Positions 9,567-20,234 are shown, numbered from the stretch's first letter. The stretch is DNA of 64,000 nt from Bacteroides intestinalis (GCF_003464595.1 NZ_QRZF01000002.1:500709-564708); one strand, 5' to 3'. Notes: a model not told the origin generated them from the sequence alone. Numbers and translations are program-made.

Positions 9567-10508
9567 ATGGATAGAGAATTGCTTTATAATTTTTTTAAAG
9601 GTAATGCTACTTTAGAAGAGGGCATGAAAATAAAAGCTTGGGTAGAGGCGTCGGAAGAGAATGAACGTACTTTTTATAAAGAACGTGAGCTTTTCAATAC
9701 CCTTTTATTGCACAATCCGCTTCCTGAGAAAAAATCCTCTGTATTTAAACTTTCTATTTTTAAAAAGATAAAGTCAGACGGACTGAAAATTGCTGTTGTC
9801 GTTATTCTGACATTGGCATTCAGCTATTTGTATCAAGGATATAAAAACCGTCGGGCTGATGTCATTATGAGTACGATATCTGTTCCTGAGGGGCAGCGTA
9901 CTCATCTCACATTACCTGATGGAACCACTGTTTGGCTGAATGCTCGGACTACGATACAGTATCCTTCTTCTTTTAATAAGAAAAAGCGCGTGGTCATACT
10001 GCAAGGTGAAGCTTACTTTGACGTAAAGAGGAATGAAGATAAGCCATTTGTGGTACAGACCAGTGTCTGTGATGTAGAAGTTTTAGGAACAAAATTTAAT
10101 GTGAATGCATATCCTGAACTGAAGAAGTTTGAAGCTACCCTTATGCATGGTAGCGTGAAAGTTATTCCGAAAGCTAATCCTTCACAGGTTGTCATTTTGA
10201 AGCCTGAACATAAATTGTCACTGGAAAATGGAAAACTCAACATTACAAGAGTGGAAAATTTCGATCCCTATCGTTGGAAAGAAGGGCTTATTTGCTTTAC
10301 GGATGAATCATTTCTTAATATAATGAAAGATTTTGAAAAATATTACGGGGTAAAGATAGTGATGGAGAATGAAAAAGTAGGTGAGTCTCACTTTACGGGA
10401 AAATTCAGGCTATCGGATGGTATTGATTATGCTCTTCGGATTTTGCAGGGAAACCTAAAATTCCAGTATGAGAAGGACAATGAAAAACAAATAATCCATA
10501 TAAGATAA
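9567..10508 (+). CDS. FecR-type anti-sigma factor of PUL 1
   Basis: 313 residues. The N-terminal cytoplasmic part (1-75) would hold the sigma factor, a single membrane helix lies near residues 76-95 (IAVVVILTLAFSYLYQG), and a periplasmic FecR domain follows (VPEGQRTHLTLPDGTTVWLNA through GEAYFDV and VLGTKFNVNAY). The last 70 residues match the DUF4974/STN-like C-terminal module (SFLNIMKDFEKYYGVKI). The FecR domain is expected to contact the STN domain of the SusC encoded downstream. It is co-directional with the sigma gene, and a 153-base gap before susC contains a hairpin and a shared motif. Confidence 0.94.
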   Translation: MDRELLYNFFKGNATLEEGMKIKAWVEASEENERTFYKERELFNTLLLHNPLPEKKSSVFKLSIFKKIKSDGLKIAVVVILTLAFSYLYQGYKNRRADVIMSTISVPEGQRTHLTLPDGTTVWLNARTTIQYPSSFNKKKRVVILQGEAYFDVKRNEDKPFVVQTSVCDVEVLGTKFNVNAYPELKKFEATLMHGSVKVIPKANPSQVVILKPEHKLSLENGKLNITRVENFDPYRWKEGLICFTDESFLNIMKDFEKYYGVKIVMENEKVGESHFTGKFRLSDGIDYALRILQGNLKFQYEKDNEKQIIHIR

Positions 10509-10515
10509 AATATCA

Positions 10516-10603
10516 GTATTAACCCTTAAAACAATGAATGCCTATGATGAATGACCTATGTTAACCTAAAAATGCCGATAAGTGTTCCTGCACCTACCGG
10601 CAT
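10516..10603 (+). promoter_or_regulatory. susC leader: TTAACCCTTA motif and CCGGCAT hairpin
   Basis: TATTAACCCTTA occurs at 10517-10528, and a nearly identical element lies in the same place in PUL 2 (38189-38200). A small hairpin, ATGCCG at 10572-10577 with CGGCAT at 10598-10603, lies about 60 bases before susC. These are candidates for the ECF-dependent promoter and leader of the susCD operon. The assignment is inferred from position and recurrence only. Confidence 0.35.
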
Positions 10604-10661
10604 CGAAATCAACACAATTTTCCTGAAAAAACTGTATTAACTTAAAAATCTATACAAAGGT

Positions 10662-13600
10662 ATGAAAAATAACACTTTGTCGGGGGGATATTATCCTAAA
10701 AATCCCCGAATAAAACATTTTTTTAGAATTATGAGAATCACTTTATTCTTGTTGGTGGCATGTGTCTTTTCTGCATATGCCGGGAATTCATATTCCCAGA
10801 ACACGAAGGTCAGCCTTGATGTGAGTAATGTCAAGTTGAACAAAGTATTGGATGCAATAGAGAGCCAAACAGATTACCTCTTTATATATAATAGTCAAAT
10901 AAACATAAATAAGCTGGTGAGTATCAAAGCACACGAACAGGCAGTTTCAAAGGTATTAGATAAAATATTGAGGGACACTGGTATCAAATACAAATTGGAG
11001 GGCTCCCATATTATTTTGGAAAGAAAAGAGGTACGCGATACCCCCGCTGCTATTTCGCAACAGCAAACAAAAAAAATTAGCGGAACCGTTGTCGATAAGA
11101 CAGGAGAGACTATTATTGGAGCGAATGTTAAAGTACAAGGTACTGACAGAGGTACAATTACTGATATTGATGGTAATTTTAGTTTGGATATTTCTCCAAA
11201 AGAGGTCCTTATTATCTCGTTTATAGGATATCAGGAGAAGAAAATAACAATTGATAATCAGACTCATATCAATGTAACTCTGGAAGAAGATAGTAAACTG
11301 CTGGATGAGGTAATAGTCATTGGCTATGGTACTACTTCTACACGCAAAATGGCGTCTGCCGTAACAGCCGTGAAAGGGGAAAAGTTGCAGGATCTTCCCT
11401 TCAGTAGTGTAACCGCTTCTTTGGCTGGGCGTGCTACGGGAGTCATTGTTGAATCGTCTGGTGGCGAACCAGGTTCCACACCTTCTATCTCTATTCGTGG
11501 TGGTGGTGCACCGATCTATGTAATTGACGGCGTTATTTCCGATTCATGGGATTTTAATACACTGAATCCTAATGATATTGAAAGTTTATCTATATTGAAA
11601 GATGCGGCATCTCTGGCTGTTTATGGTTCGCGTGCTGCCAATGGTATCGTAATGGTGAAAACCAAACAGGGCGGAAAGGGTAAGACTGCTGTTACTTATA
11701 CGTTTAATGCAGAATTTAGTCAACCGACCAAATTATTGGAGAAAACTCGTTCTTATGACTATGCTTACAATCAGAGAGCGGCAGCCCTAAATGATGGCAT
11801 TGCAGAAGAGAATATTACTTTTACTCCGGAAATATTGGAGATTATCAAAAATCAGACTGATCCTTATACATATGCTAATACTGACTGGTTAGGAGAAGGA
11901 CTCAAAAATTTTGCTCCCCAATATAAGCACACGCTTTCTTTGAGTGGAAGCGGAGAGAAAGTTAATTATTACCTTTCTTTGGGGATGCTAGACCAAGGAA
12001 GTATTTATACTTCGAACGCATTGAATTATAACCGTTATACGGTTCGCAGTAATGTAAACACCACTTTTGACAAAATAGGTTTAAAAGTAACTCTGAACCT
12101 GAATGGTGCATATGAAAAGAAAGAATATCCTTCATTTTCTGCTGCGAAAATATGGGAAAATCTTTATAATCAATCGCCTCTTAATCCGGCTTATAATCCA
12201 GATGGCACCTATGCAGCTGTTACCGACCATCCGTTAGTACAAATGGACGACCGCTCCGGTTATGATAGGAATTATGGTAAGTTTATCAATACACAGGTGG
12301 CGGCAGACTGGACTTTACCTTGGATGAAGGAAGTGATTATCGGTGCTATGTTTAATTATCGTCTGAATGACTCTCATACCAAGAAGTTTAGTACTAAAGC
12401 TCCCCAATATTATCAGGACGGCACTATTTATCCGATTGGTAATCCGACATTGGATGAAGCCGGTTACTGGGGAGACTCCTACAACTTTGAGTTGAGTGCC
12501 GCTTATGTAAAGACATTTGCGGAGAAACATACTGTGGATGCAAAATTCGTGTATACGGTTTCTGAAAATAACGGGTGGAATATGAGTGCTTACAGAGGAG
12601 AATACTTATCAACGGTAGTCGACCAGTTATTTGCCGGTGCTGCAGATACGCAGCAGAATAGTGGTAACTCGGAAGAAGGTGGGCGTATGGGATTCGTTGG
12701 TCGTTTGAAGTACGATTATCTGAATCGCTATATTGTGGAGGGAAGTTTCCGTTACGACGGTTCGGACAACTTTGCGCCGGGACACCGTTGGGGATTTTTC
12801 CCTTCGGGCGCTATAGCATGGGCTGTAAGTGAAGAACCTTTCTTTAAGGAATGGAATCAGCATGTGATTGATTTGATTAAGATACGTGCTTCTTATGGGC
12901 AGACCGGTACAGAAGCTGGTGTTAATCGCTTTGGCTATCTTTCCACTTATAATATGGATGAAAAGAAGATTGTAATCGGAGGTAAACTGCAATCTGGATT
13001 TAGTGAAGGAGAACTGGTTTCTCCTGAATTGTTGAGTTGGTATCAGGTTAATTCCCTAAACTACGGATTAGATATGGCTTTCTTCAAGAATCGCTTAAAA
13101 GGAACTTTCGATTATTTCTATTATGTGACTAAAGGTGGTCTGATGAGTCCGGGCGATCGCTATGTTACTCCATTAGGAAAGAAGTTACCACAAATTAAGT
13201 CGGAAAGTGAACAACGTCGTGAAGGTGTGGAACTGACCATGCGCTGGTCGGATACAACTCCGCGCAAATTCTCTTATGAAGTAGGATTTAATATGACTTA
13301 TTTCAATACCCTTTGGAAGGTGAAATCTGATGAAGCCTTGACTTCATTGATGAATCCATATAAACGTCAGACTAATCAAACTGATTATTATGGTATTGGT
13401 TATCTGGATACGGGGTTATACCAATATATAGAAGATATTCTGAATTCACCGCGCAGATTGGCTTCCAACCAGACTAAATTGGGAGATATAGGTTATGTAG
13501 ATGTCAATGGCGATGGCAAAATTGATGGTGAAGACCAGGTACGCATCGGTATGCCGACAAAACCTCATTTTACGTATGGCATTGATTTTTCTTTCAGTTA

Positions 13601-14045
13601 TGAAGGTTTTAATTTGTCAGGTCTGTTCTACGGTACTGGCGAACGTTACATGACGCTTGGAGACCGCTACCAGAAAGGCGAAAGTAAATATCTTTATTAC
13701 CAGAATCAGTTGAACTATTGGAGACCGGATAATACGAATGCTGACTTCCCGAGAATTTCTGTAAGTTCCGGTGCAAATGGGAGCAACAATCAGGTCAGTT
13801 CTACTTATTGGATGAGAGATGGATCTTATATCCGGTTAAAGAATTTGCAGTTGAGTTATGATTTTAAATACAAACTTCTGAAAAAATGTGACTGGTTGCA
13901 GATGTGCCGCGTGAATCTGAGTGGTAGTAACTTGTTTACAATCTCTGGAATAAGCAAGTTTTTCGATCCGGAAACTTCATCTACCAGTGGTGACGGATAT
14001 CCTGTACAGCGGGTTTATGCAATAGGTTTAACGATTGGCTTTTAA
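10662..14045 (+). CDS. SusC-like TonB-dependent transducer with STN domain (PUL 1)
   Basis: A 1127-residue outer-membrane receptor. After a basic N-terminal stretch and signal peptide (to about residue 46) comes an STN/secretin-N domain (about 50-102), the part that signals to FecR. A CarboxypepD_reg domain follows (about 138-205, ISGTVVDKTGETIIGANV), then the TonB-box/plug (LDEVIVIGYGT from about 215; SISIRGGGAPIYVIDG) and a 22-strand-type barrel ending in a terminal Phe (LTIGF). The presence of STN matches regulation by the sigma/FecR pair upstream. With the SusD lipoprotein encoded 15 bases downstream it would import oligosaccharides released at the cell surface. Confidence 0.96.
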   Translation: MKNNTLSGGYYPKNPRIKHFFRIMRITLFLLVACVFSAYAGNSYSQNTKVSLDVSNVKLNKVLDAIESQTDYLFIYNSQININKLVSIKAHEQAVSKVLDKILRDTGIKYKLEGSHIILERKEVRDTPAAISQQQTKKISGTVVDKTGETIIGANVKVQGTDRGTITDIDGNFSLDISPKEVLIISFIGYQEKKITIDNQTHINVTLEEDSKLLDEVIVIGYGTTSTRKMASAVTAVKGEKLQDLPFSSVTASLAGRATGVIVESSGGEPGSTPSISIRGGGAPIYVIDGVISDSWDFNTLNPNDIESLSILKDAASLAVYGSRAANGIVMVKTKQGGKGKTAVTYTFNAEFSQPTKLLEKTRSYDYAYNQRAAALNDGIAEENITFTPEILEIIKNQTDPYTYANTDWLGEGLKNFAPQYKHTLSLSGSGEKVNYYLSLGMLDQGSIYTSNALNYNRYTVRSNVNTTFDKIGLKVTLNLNGAYEKKEYPSFSAAKIWENLYNQSPLNPAYNPDGTYAAVTDHPLVQMDDRSGYDRNYGKFINTQVAADWTLPWMKEVIIGAMFNYRLNDSHTKKFSTKAPQYYQDGTIYPIGNPTLDEAGYWGDSYNFELSAAYVKTFAEKHTVDAKFVYTVSENNGWNMSAYRGEYLSTVVDQLFAGAADTQQNSGNSEEGGRMGFVGRLKYDYLNRYIVEGSFRYDGSDNFAPGHRWGFFPSGAIAWAVSEEPFFKEWNQHVIDLIKIRASYGQTGTEAGVNRFGYLSTYNMDEKKIVIGGKLQSGFSEGELVSPELLSWYQVNSLNYGLDMAFFKNRLKGTFDYFYYVTKGGLMSPGDRYVTPLGKKLPQIKSESEQRREGVELTMRWSDTTPRKFSYEVGFNMTYFNTLWKVKSDEALTSLMNPYKRQTNQTDYYGIGYLDTGLYQYIEDILNSPRRLASNQTKLGDIGYVDVNGDGKIDGEDQVRIGMPTKPHFTYGIDFSFSYEGFNLSGLFYGTGERYMTLGDRYQKGESKYLYYQNQLNYWRPDNTNADFPRISVSSGANGSNNQVSSTYWMRDGSYIRLKNLQLSYDFKYKLLKKCDWLQMCRVNLSGSNLFTISGISKFFDPETSSTSGDGYPVQRVYAIGLTIGF

Positions 14046-14060
14046 TGAGGAGGAACGAAT

Positions 14061-15758
14061 ATGAAAAAATTGAAGAATATAGTAATAATGATAATCCTTG
14101 CTGTGGCTGCTTTTGCGTGTACAGATGTACTGGATAAAGGCCCACTGGACAAATACTCGGAAAACGATGTATGGAAGAGTACTGACCTTACCCAGGCATT
14201 TATCTATACTGCATTGAAAAATGCCACTGATATGATGATTTGGAAGGATAACTGGACCGACAATGAGGCTATTCTGGAAGATGGGCGTAATATTAATTTT
14301 GAATTGATAGACCGTTATCATGATGCGGGGTGGAATGTATATGGGGACATCCGTCGTTGCAACATGGTATTGACCCGTGTGCCGGATGCACCTTTCACAG
14401 AAGTTGAAAAAGCAAATTTCATAGCCCAGGCAAAGACGATACGTGCCATGATTTACTTCACACGTGCCCGCCTATTCGGTAAACTGATGCTGGTAAAAGA
14501 TTTGATTGATACGGATGCTGATATGACTTTTTCACGTACAACAACTATAAAAGAGACCTATGACTTCATTATAAAGGATCTTCAGGAAGCTGTTTCCGAT
14601 CTGCATGTAGATGAACCTACAGGTGCCGTTAGTCGTGGAGTGGGCTATGCATTATTGGGAGAAGTTGCATTGCATGGTGCTGCCTATATCGAAAACGGTC
14701 AAGATGATTACTATAAAATAGCAGCGAAAGCATGTGAAGACTTGTTTGCATTGAATAAGTATTCTTTGGACAAAGACTATGCAGGAATGTTCAATAACTA
14801 TGACCATTCGTTATCTTCAAGTGAAATCATTCTGGCACAATGGAGAAGTCAGGAGAATACAACTTTCTCGGATACATGGATGCAAAGATTAGTTCCCAAT
14901 ATCGACCCAAGTAAACTGACTCATGAAACACAGGAAAAATATCCTTTGGTAGAGGAATGTGCAGGGTGGCCTCAGAGGTTCCCTTCTGTTAGTCTGGTGA
15001 ATGATTATCTGGTGATTGATGAAGACGGACAAGCCAAAGAATGGGATCAGACTTCTTATTATAAAGATTTCCTAACTAATGGAGGAACAGTGAATGATGC
15101 CATCTATAAGAATCGTGACAAACGTTTCTATGCTTCTATTATTTATGACGGGTGTTCTTACTTTGCCAATACAGTATGGCTCCGTGAAGGTGGAAATCTT
15201 TATTATTCTTCCAAATCTACGGAAGTTTGGGGAATGCCGGTGTCGGGATATGTTTACCGGAAATGTGTTTATGAAGCCAAGCGTTTGTTGAATTCGGAAA
15301 AGACCGGATACCATTATACATTGTTACGTTTGGGCCGTTCGTATCTGAACTATGCCGAAGTCAAATTGCGTCAAGGAGATAAAGAAAAAGCTATCGAATA
15401 TATCAATAAGACGCGGGTGGATCATGGTGGTTTGCCGGAACTGTCGAAGTCCATATCATTGGAAGAAGCATGGAAAGAATATAAACGTGAACGTCGTGTG
15501 GATTTAGTAAGTGAGGGCGACCGTTATTGGACTGTACTCCGTTGGGGAAAGGCAGAGGGGCTGGAAGTTGTTCCGGAATTAACCGTTACGCAGAAATTCA
15601 TGAAGATAGCTCCTGACGGGAAATCTTTCGAAATAACAGAGCTTCCGATTTATGTAAGTGATAATGAACGTACTTTTACCTCAAAACGCTATTTGTTCCC
15701 AGTTCCACAGGGAGAGCGTGACCAGAATTCTAATTTGGACCAGAATGAAGGCTGGTAA
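14061..15758 (+). CDS. SusD/RagB-family glycan-binding lipoprotein (PUL 1)
   Basis: 565 residues with a lipobox ending AAFAC, so it is a surface lipoprotein. It has the family hallmarks: an N-terminal DKGPLDKYSENDVW stretch, TPR-like helices (AQAKTIRAMIYFTRARLFG), and the C-terminal region with LGRSYLNYAEVKLR, KRERRVDLVSEGDRYW and a closing YLFPVPQGERDQNSNLDQNEGW. It acts as the lid of the SusC channel and binds the glycan. It lies 15 bases after susC, in the same operon. Confidence 0.96.
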   Translation: MKKLKNIVIMIILAVAAFACTDVLDKGPLDKYSENDVWKSTDLTQAFIYTALKNATDMMIWKDNWTDNEAILEDGRNINFELIDRYHDAGWNVYGDIRRCNMVLTRVPDAPFTEVEKANFIAQAKTIRAMIYFTRARLFGKLMLVKDLIDTDADMTFSRTTTIKETYDFIIKDLQEAVSDLHVDEPTGAVSRGVGYALLGEVALHGAAYIENGQDDYYKIAAKACEDLFALNKYSLDKDYAGMFNNYDHSLSSSEIILAQWRSQENTTFSDTWMQRLVPNIDPSKLTHETQEKYPLVEECAGWPQRFPSVSLVNDYLVIDEDGQAKEWDQTSYYKDFLTNGGTVNDAIYKNRDKRFYASIIYDGCSYFANTVWLREGGNLYYSSKSTEVWGMPVSGYVYRKCVYEAKRLLNSEKTGYHYTLLRLGRSYLNYAEVKLRQGDKEKAIEYINKTRVDHGGLPELSKSISLEEAWKEYKRERRVDLVSEGDRYWTVLRWGKAEGLEVVPELTVTQKFMKIAPDGKSFEITELPIYVSDNERTFTSKRYLFPVPQGERDQNSNLDQNEGW

Positions 15759-15791
15759 AAGATAAAGTAAACCTTTTAAAATATTACGAAT

Positions 15792-16250
15792 ATGAAGAAA
15801 TTTATAAATATAATTCTGCTGATATTCCTGATGGGTGCAGTTTCTTCGTGCTTGAAGTCAGGATTGGACGAGTTGCCCACTTATGAGGATGCTGAAATAA
15901 CCAACTTGAATTTTGAATATCGTTGGTGGGATGAGACTAATAATCAGATGGCTGTTAAGACACTTACTATCGAAAAAAACATATCAACCGATGATAACCT
16001 GATTACTTGCAAACTGACAGTTCCCGATGCAAGCGGTAGTTTTACTGATGCTATCCGGCAGGGAGTTTCGTTAAGTAATCTGATAGGTTATATGGATCTT
16101 TCTACTGCAGCCAGAATCAAACCATTGAATGGAGCACCTAAACTGGGAGAACCCGCTGACTTTTCTGCTAAGGAATTCAGGTATCAGGTGACAGCCGCTA
16201 ATGGTACAAAAAGAGAGTGGACAATAAAGATTACAGATTTTGTGAAATGA
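15792..16250 (+). CDS. Small surface lipoprotein of PUL 1 (SusE-position, family uncertain)
   Basis: 152 residues. The signal peptide ends in a lipobox (AVSSC), so it is probably a surface lipoprotein. The body is beta-rich and ends with FRYQVTAANGTKREWTIKITDF, like the last strands of the Ig-like domains common at the N-terminus of Bacteroides surface glycan-binding proteins (DUF5018-type). It is much shorter than a full SusE/SusF protein and may be a single binding or assembly module. It follows susD by 33 bases, in the operon. A glycan-binding role is inferred from position only. Confidence 0.8.
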   Translation: MKKFINIILLIFLMGAVSSCLKSGLDELPTYEDAEITNLNFEYRWWDETNNQMAVKTLTIEKNISTDDNLITCKLTVPDASGSFTDAIRQGVSLSNLIGYMDLSTAARIKPLNGAPKLGEPADFSAKEFRYQVTAANGTKREWTIKITDFVK

Positions 16251-16370
16251 GAGTAACTGTATAAAGTTGCTCAATTTGATGTTTGAAATGGGGAGGGAAG
16301 ATATTTGGAAAGAATATCTTCCTTCATCTTTTATTTCATTATATTAGTAACCCGAAATGATAGAATTATT

Positions 16371-17873
16371 ATGAATAAACTATATTTTGTTGCAATATTC
16401 CTTTTGGGGATATTATCTATGATAGGTATGTCTGTATCTGCTGAAAATGCTACCCAAAAAGTTTTTCAGGGATCTCCCGTTATAAATTCTCCGGTAATTG
16501 TGGGGAATTATCCTTCCACACCTTTCCTCTTTTATATTCCTACTTCCGGTGAGCGCCCCATGAAATGGAGTGCCGTGAAACTGCCCAAAGGCTTGAATTT
16601 GGATACCGAGACTGGTATCATCAGCGGAACGGTAACTGCGAAGGGAGATTATACAGTTACCCTTAAAGCAAAAAACACACAAGGCGTTTGCGAGAGAAAA
16701 CTTATCATACGCATTGGCGATGAGTTGCTGCTGACTCCTCCTATGGGATGGAACAGTTGGAACACTTTCGGACGTCATCTTACCGAAGAACTGGTGTTAC
16801 AAACGGCAGATGCAATGATAGCGAATGGAATGCGTGATTTAGGATATTCCTATATCAATATCGACGATTTCTGGCAATTGCCGGAACGAGGTATTGACGG
16901 GCATTTGCAGATTGACAGGACAAAATTCCCACGCGGGATAAAATATGTGGCCGATTATCTGCATGAACGGGGATTCAAATTGGGCATTTACTCGGATGCG
17001 GCCGATAGAACCTGTGGCGGTGTGTGTGGTAGTTATGGATATGAAGAGGTGGATGCGAAAGATTTTGCTTCCTGGGGCGTGGATTTACTGAAGTATGACT
17101 ATTGCAATGCACCTGCCGGAAGGGTAGAGGCTATGGAGAGGTACGCGAAGATGGGAAAAGCCTTGCGGGCTACGAACCGTTCCATCGTGTTTTCAATTTG
17201 TGAGTGGGGGCAACGTGAACCCTGGAAGTGGGCAAAGCAGGTGGGAGGACAACTGTGGAGAGTCTCCGGGGACATTGGTGATGTTTGGTACCGGGATGCT
17301 AACCATATAGGAGGGTTGCGTGGTATTTTGAACATTCTTGAAATCAATGCTCCATTGGGTGAATATGCCGGTCCTGCGGGTTGGAATGATCCGGATATGC
17401 TGGTAGTCGGCATTGGCGGAAAAAGTATGAGTATCGGTTATGAGTCTGAAGGATGCAATCAGGAACAATATAACTCCCATTTCATCTTGTGGTGTATGAT
17501 GGCTTCTCCGTTGCTTTGCGGGAATGATGTGAGGAATATGAATGACAGCACCCTGCATGTTTTGCTGGATGCTGGTCTGATTGCTATCAATCAAGACGTG
17601 CTGGGTAGGCAGGCTGAACGCAGTATCCGTTCGGATTATTATGATATTTGGGTGAAACCGTTGGCTGACGGACGCAAGGCTATAGCTTGCTTCAACCGAA
17701 TGAGTTCACCACAAACCGTAGTTTTGAATGATAAAACAGTGGCGGGTTTGGCATTTGAACAGATATATTCCTTGGATAACCGTTTGATGCAGAATAACGG
17801 CGATTCGAAGGAGTTGATCGTGAAACTGGCTCCTTATCAATGCAAAGCTTATATCTTTGGTAAAACAAAATAG
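16371..17873 (+). CDS. GH27 alpha-galactosidase with N-terminal Ig-like domain
   Basis: 500 residues from the ATG at 16371, which opens a proper signal peptide (MNKLYFVAIFLLGILSM). An upstream in-frame start at 16305 would bury it. Residues about 30-115 form a putative Ig (He_PIG-like) domain. The GH27 barrel begins at LLTPPMGWNSWNTFG. The catalytic residues are the nucleophile D243 in LLKYDYCN and the acid/base D301 in RVSGDIGD. The C-terminus carries a small antiparallel domain. Expected activity is removal of terminal alpha-galactose (alpha-N-acetylgalactosaminidase is also known in GH27). It sits between the surface lipoprotein and the GH20 gene, so it should act with them in the periplasm. 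Confidence 0.94.
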   Translation: MNKLYFVAIFLLGILSMIGMSVSAENATQKVFQGSPVINSPVIVGNYPSTPFLFYIPTSGERPMKWSAVKLPKGLNLDTETGIISGTVTAKGDYTVTLKAKNTQGVCERKLIIRIGDELLLTPPMGWNSWNTFGRHLTEELVLQTADAMIANGMRDLGYSYINIDDFWQLPERGIDGHLQIDRTKFPRGIKYVADYLHERGFKLGIYSDAADRTCGGVCGSYGYEEVDAKDFASWGVDLLKYDYCNAPAGRVEAMERYAKMGKALRATNRSIVFSICEWGQREPWKWAKQVGGQLWRVSGDIGDVWYRDANHIGGLRGILNILEINAPLGEYAGPAGWNDPDMLVVGIGGKSMSIGYESEGCNQEQYNSHFILWCMMASPLLCGNDVRNMNDSTLHVLLDAGLIAINQDVLGRQAERSIRSDYYDIWVKPLADGRKAIACFNRMSSPQTVVLNDKTVAGLAFEQIYSLDNRLMQNNGDSKELIVKLAPYQCKAYIFGKTK

Positions 17874-17909
17874 AAGAAATTATTTTATAAACACAAATCT
17901 GATCCATTT

Positions 17910-20234
17910 ATGAAAGCACTATTTAAACTTGTCGGTTTACTGGCTATGGCAGGAATTTGGAGTTCCTGTGGTAACAACAAGGAAATAGCTAATTATCAGG
18001 TAATTCCTTTACCTCAAGAGGTGACAATGACCTCCGACGGAGAGTTCGCTATAAATAATGGGACTCAAATTCTTTATCCCGAGAATAATGAGAAAATGCA
18101 ACGTAATGCTCAGTTCCTTGCTGGCTATCTAAAAGAGGCTACAGGTACTGATTATGTCGTTGAAGCTGGAGTTGAAGGTAAAGGAAACATTCTTCTCTGT
18201 TTGGGGCTGGAGGGCGAAAGGCCTGAAGCCTATCGGTTGGGTGTCACATCCGAAGGAATAACGATCACCGGTGCGAGCGAAGCCGGTGTATTTTATGGTA
18301 TCCAGACATTGCGTAAATCCATTACTCCGGTTAAGAACAGTACTCCTGTTCTGGCTTCTGTAGACATAAAAGATTATCCACGTTTCAGTTATCGTGGGGT
18401 TCATTTGGATGTAAGCCGTCACTTCTTTGCAATAGATGAAGTGAAAAGCTTCATCGATATGATGGCACTTCATAATATGAATCGCTTGCACTGGCACTTA
18501 AGCGATGATCAGGGATGGCGTTTGGAAATAAAGAAGTATCCATTGTTGACGGAAATAGGTTCTAAACGTAAAGAAACTGTTATCGGACGAAACTCTGGTG
18601 AGTATGATGGTAAGCCTTACGGTGGATTTTATACCCAAGAACAGGCTCGTGAGATTGTAGCCTATGCAGCTGAACGCTATATCACTGTCATTCCCGAAAT
18701 AGACCTTCCGGGACATATGCAAGCTGCATTGGCAGCTTATCCCAATCTGGGATGTACCGGTGGTCCGTATGAAGTGTGGACACAGTGGGGGGTATCGGAT
18801 AATGTACTTTGTGCCGGAACCGATAGTGTGTTGACTTTCATTGATGACGTATTGTCTGAAGTGATGGATATTTTCCCATCGCAGTATATACATGTAGGGG
18901 GAGATGAATGTCCGAAAGCCAAATGGGTGACTTGTCCCAAATGTCAGGCACGTATCAAAACTCTGGGAATCAAAAGTGATGCTCGACACAGCAAGGAAGA
19001 ATATTTGCAAAGCTTTATTATTAACCACGCTGAAAAATTTGTGAATAGCCATGGACGCCGCATTATCGGTTGGGATGAAATTTTGGAAGGCGGACTGGCT
19101 CCGGACGCTACTGTCATGTCATGGAGAGGTGAAGGAGGCGGTATTGAAGCTGCCCGGCAGAAACATGATGTTATCATGACCCCGAACACCTATCTTTATT
19201 TTGATTATTATCAGACGAAAGATACTGAGAATGAGCCGCTGGCTATCGGAGGGTATCTGCCGATTGAACGTGTCTATAGTTACGAACCAATGCCGGCGTC
19301 ATTGACTTCTGAGGAGCAAAAATATATAATTGGTGTACAAGCTAATCATTGGGCGGAATATATACCTACTTATTCGCAGTTACAATATATGGCATTACCA
19401 CGCTGGGCCGCTCTGGCGGAAGTGCAATGGACCAATCCGGAGAAGAAAAACTATGAAGACTTTCTCAGTCGTTTGCCACGTCTGATTAATATTTATGCAC
19501 TTGAGGGCTATAATTATGCGACCCATGTATTCGATGTGAAGGCTGACTTCGTAGCAAATTCTGCTGATGGTACGGTTGATGTGGTAATGACAACCATTGA
19601 TCATGCCCCAATTCATTACACACTCGACGGAACGGAACCGACAGTTGCTTCTCCTGTTGCCGATAGCATTCTCGTCATAAAGCAAAGCTGTACACTTAAT
19701 GCGCTTGCTATCCGAACTACAGGAAATAGCCGTATGCTTACTGAAAAAATAGCCTTTAGTAAATCTACTTCCAAGCCAACCAAAGCAAATCAACCGATAA
19801 ACAGACAGTATCAATTTAATGGAGTTACCACTTTGACGGATGGATTGAAAGGAAATGGTAACTATAAAACCGGAAGATGGATTGCTTTCTACCGCAATGA
19901 CATGGATGTGACAATAGATTTGCAACAACCTACGGAAATATCTACCGTATCCTTTACAACTTGCGTAGAAAAAGGAGACTGGGTATTTGATGCGCGCGGA
20001 TTTACAGTAGAAGTATCTGATGATGGGGAGAATTTTACGAAGGTGGCTTCCGAAGAATATCCTGTCATGAAAGCGGATGATCGTAATGGTTTATATGAAC
20101 ATAAGCTGACGTTTACCCCGGTCAAGACGCGCTATGTACGGGTAATGGTTCCTTCAGAAAAGTCCATTCCTCAGTGGCATGGTGGAAGAGGTAATCCGGC
20201 TTTCTTGTTTGTAGATGAAATAACGATTGACTGA
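17910..20234 (+). CDS. GH20 beta-N-acetylhexosaminidase lipoprotein
   Basis: 774 residues. The signal peptide has the lipobox WSSCGN. A GH20b domain spans about 30-150. The GH20 barrel (about 155-500) starts at FSYRGVHLDVSRHFF, with the catalytic pair D332-E333 in HVGGDECPK. A chitobiase/beta-hexosaminidase C-terminal (HYTLDGTEP) module lies near 555-620, and a discoidin-like (F5/8 C) domain at about 650-774 is probably carbohydrate-binding. It cleaves terminal beta-GlcNAc or GalNAc by the substrate-assisted mechanism. It is followed by the GH20-GH2 fusion, only 13 bases from stop to ATG. Confidence 0.95.
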   Translation: MKALFKLVGLLAMAGIWSSCGNNKEIANYQVIPLPQEVTMTSDGEFAINNGTQILYPENNEKMQRNAQFLAGYLKEATGTDYVVEAGVEGKGNILLCLGLEGERPEAYRLGVTSEGITITGASEAGVFYGIQTLRKSITPVKNSTPVLASVDIKDYPRFSYRGVHLDVSRHFFAIDEVKSFIDMMALHNMNRLHWHLSDDQGWRLEIKKYPLLTEIGSKRKETVIGRNSGEYDGKPYGGFYTQEQAREIVAYAAERYITVIPEIDLPGHMQAALAAYPNLGCTGGPYEVWTQWGVSDNVLCAGTDSVLTFIDDVLSEVMDIFPSQYIHVGGDECPKAKWVTCPKCQARIKTLGIKSDARHSKEEYLQSFIINHAEKFVNSHGRRIIGWDEILEGGLAPDATVMSWRGEGGGIEAARQKHDVIMTPNTYLYFDYYQTKDTENEPLAIGGYLPIERVYSYEPMPASLTSEEQKYIIGVQANHWAEYIPTYSQLQYMALPRWAALAEVQWTNPEKKNYEDFLSRLPRLINIYALEGYNYATHVFDVKADFVANSADGTVDVVMTTIDHAPIHYTLDGTEPTVASPVADSILVIKQSCTLNALAIRTTGNSRMLTEKIAFSKSTSKPTKANQPINRQYQFNGVTTLTDGLKGNGNYKTGRWIAFYRNDMDVTIDLQQPTEISTVSFTTCVEKGDWVFDARGFTVEVSDDGENFTKVASEEYPVMKADDRNGLYEHKLTFTPVKTRYVRVMVPSEKSIPQWHGGRGNPAFLFVDEITID

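Noticed and set aside
16305..16370. Upstream ATG for the GH27 gene
   Set aside because: It would place an extra hydrophobic stretch before an already complete signal peptide starting at 16371.
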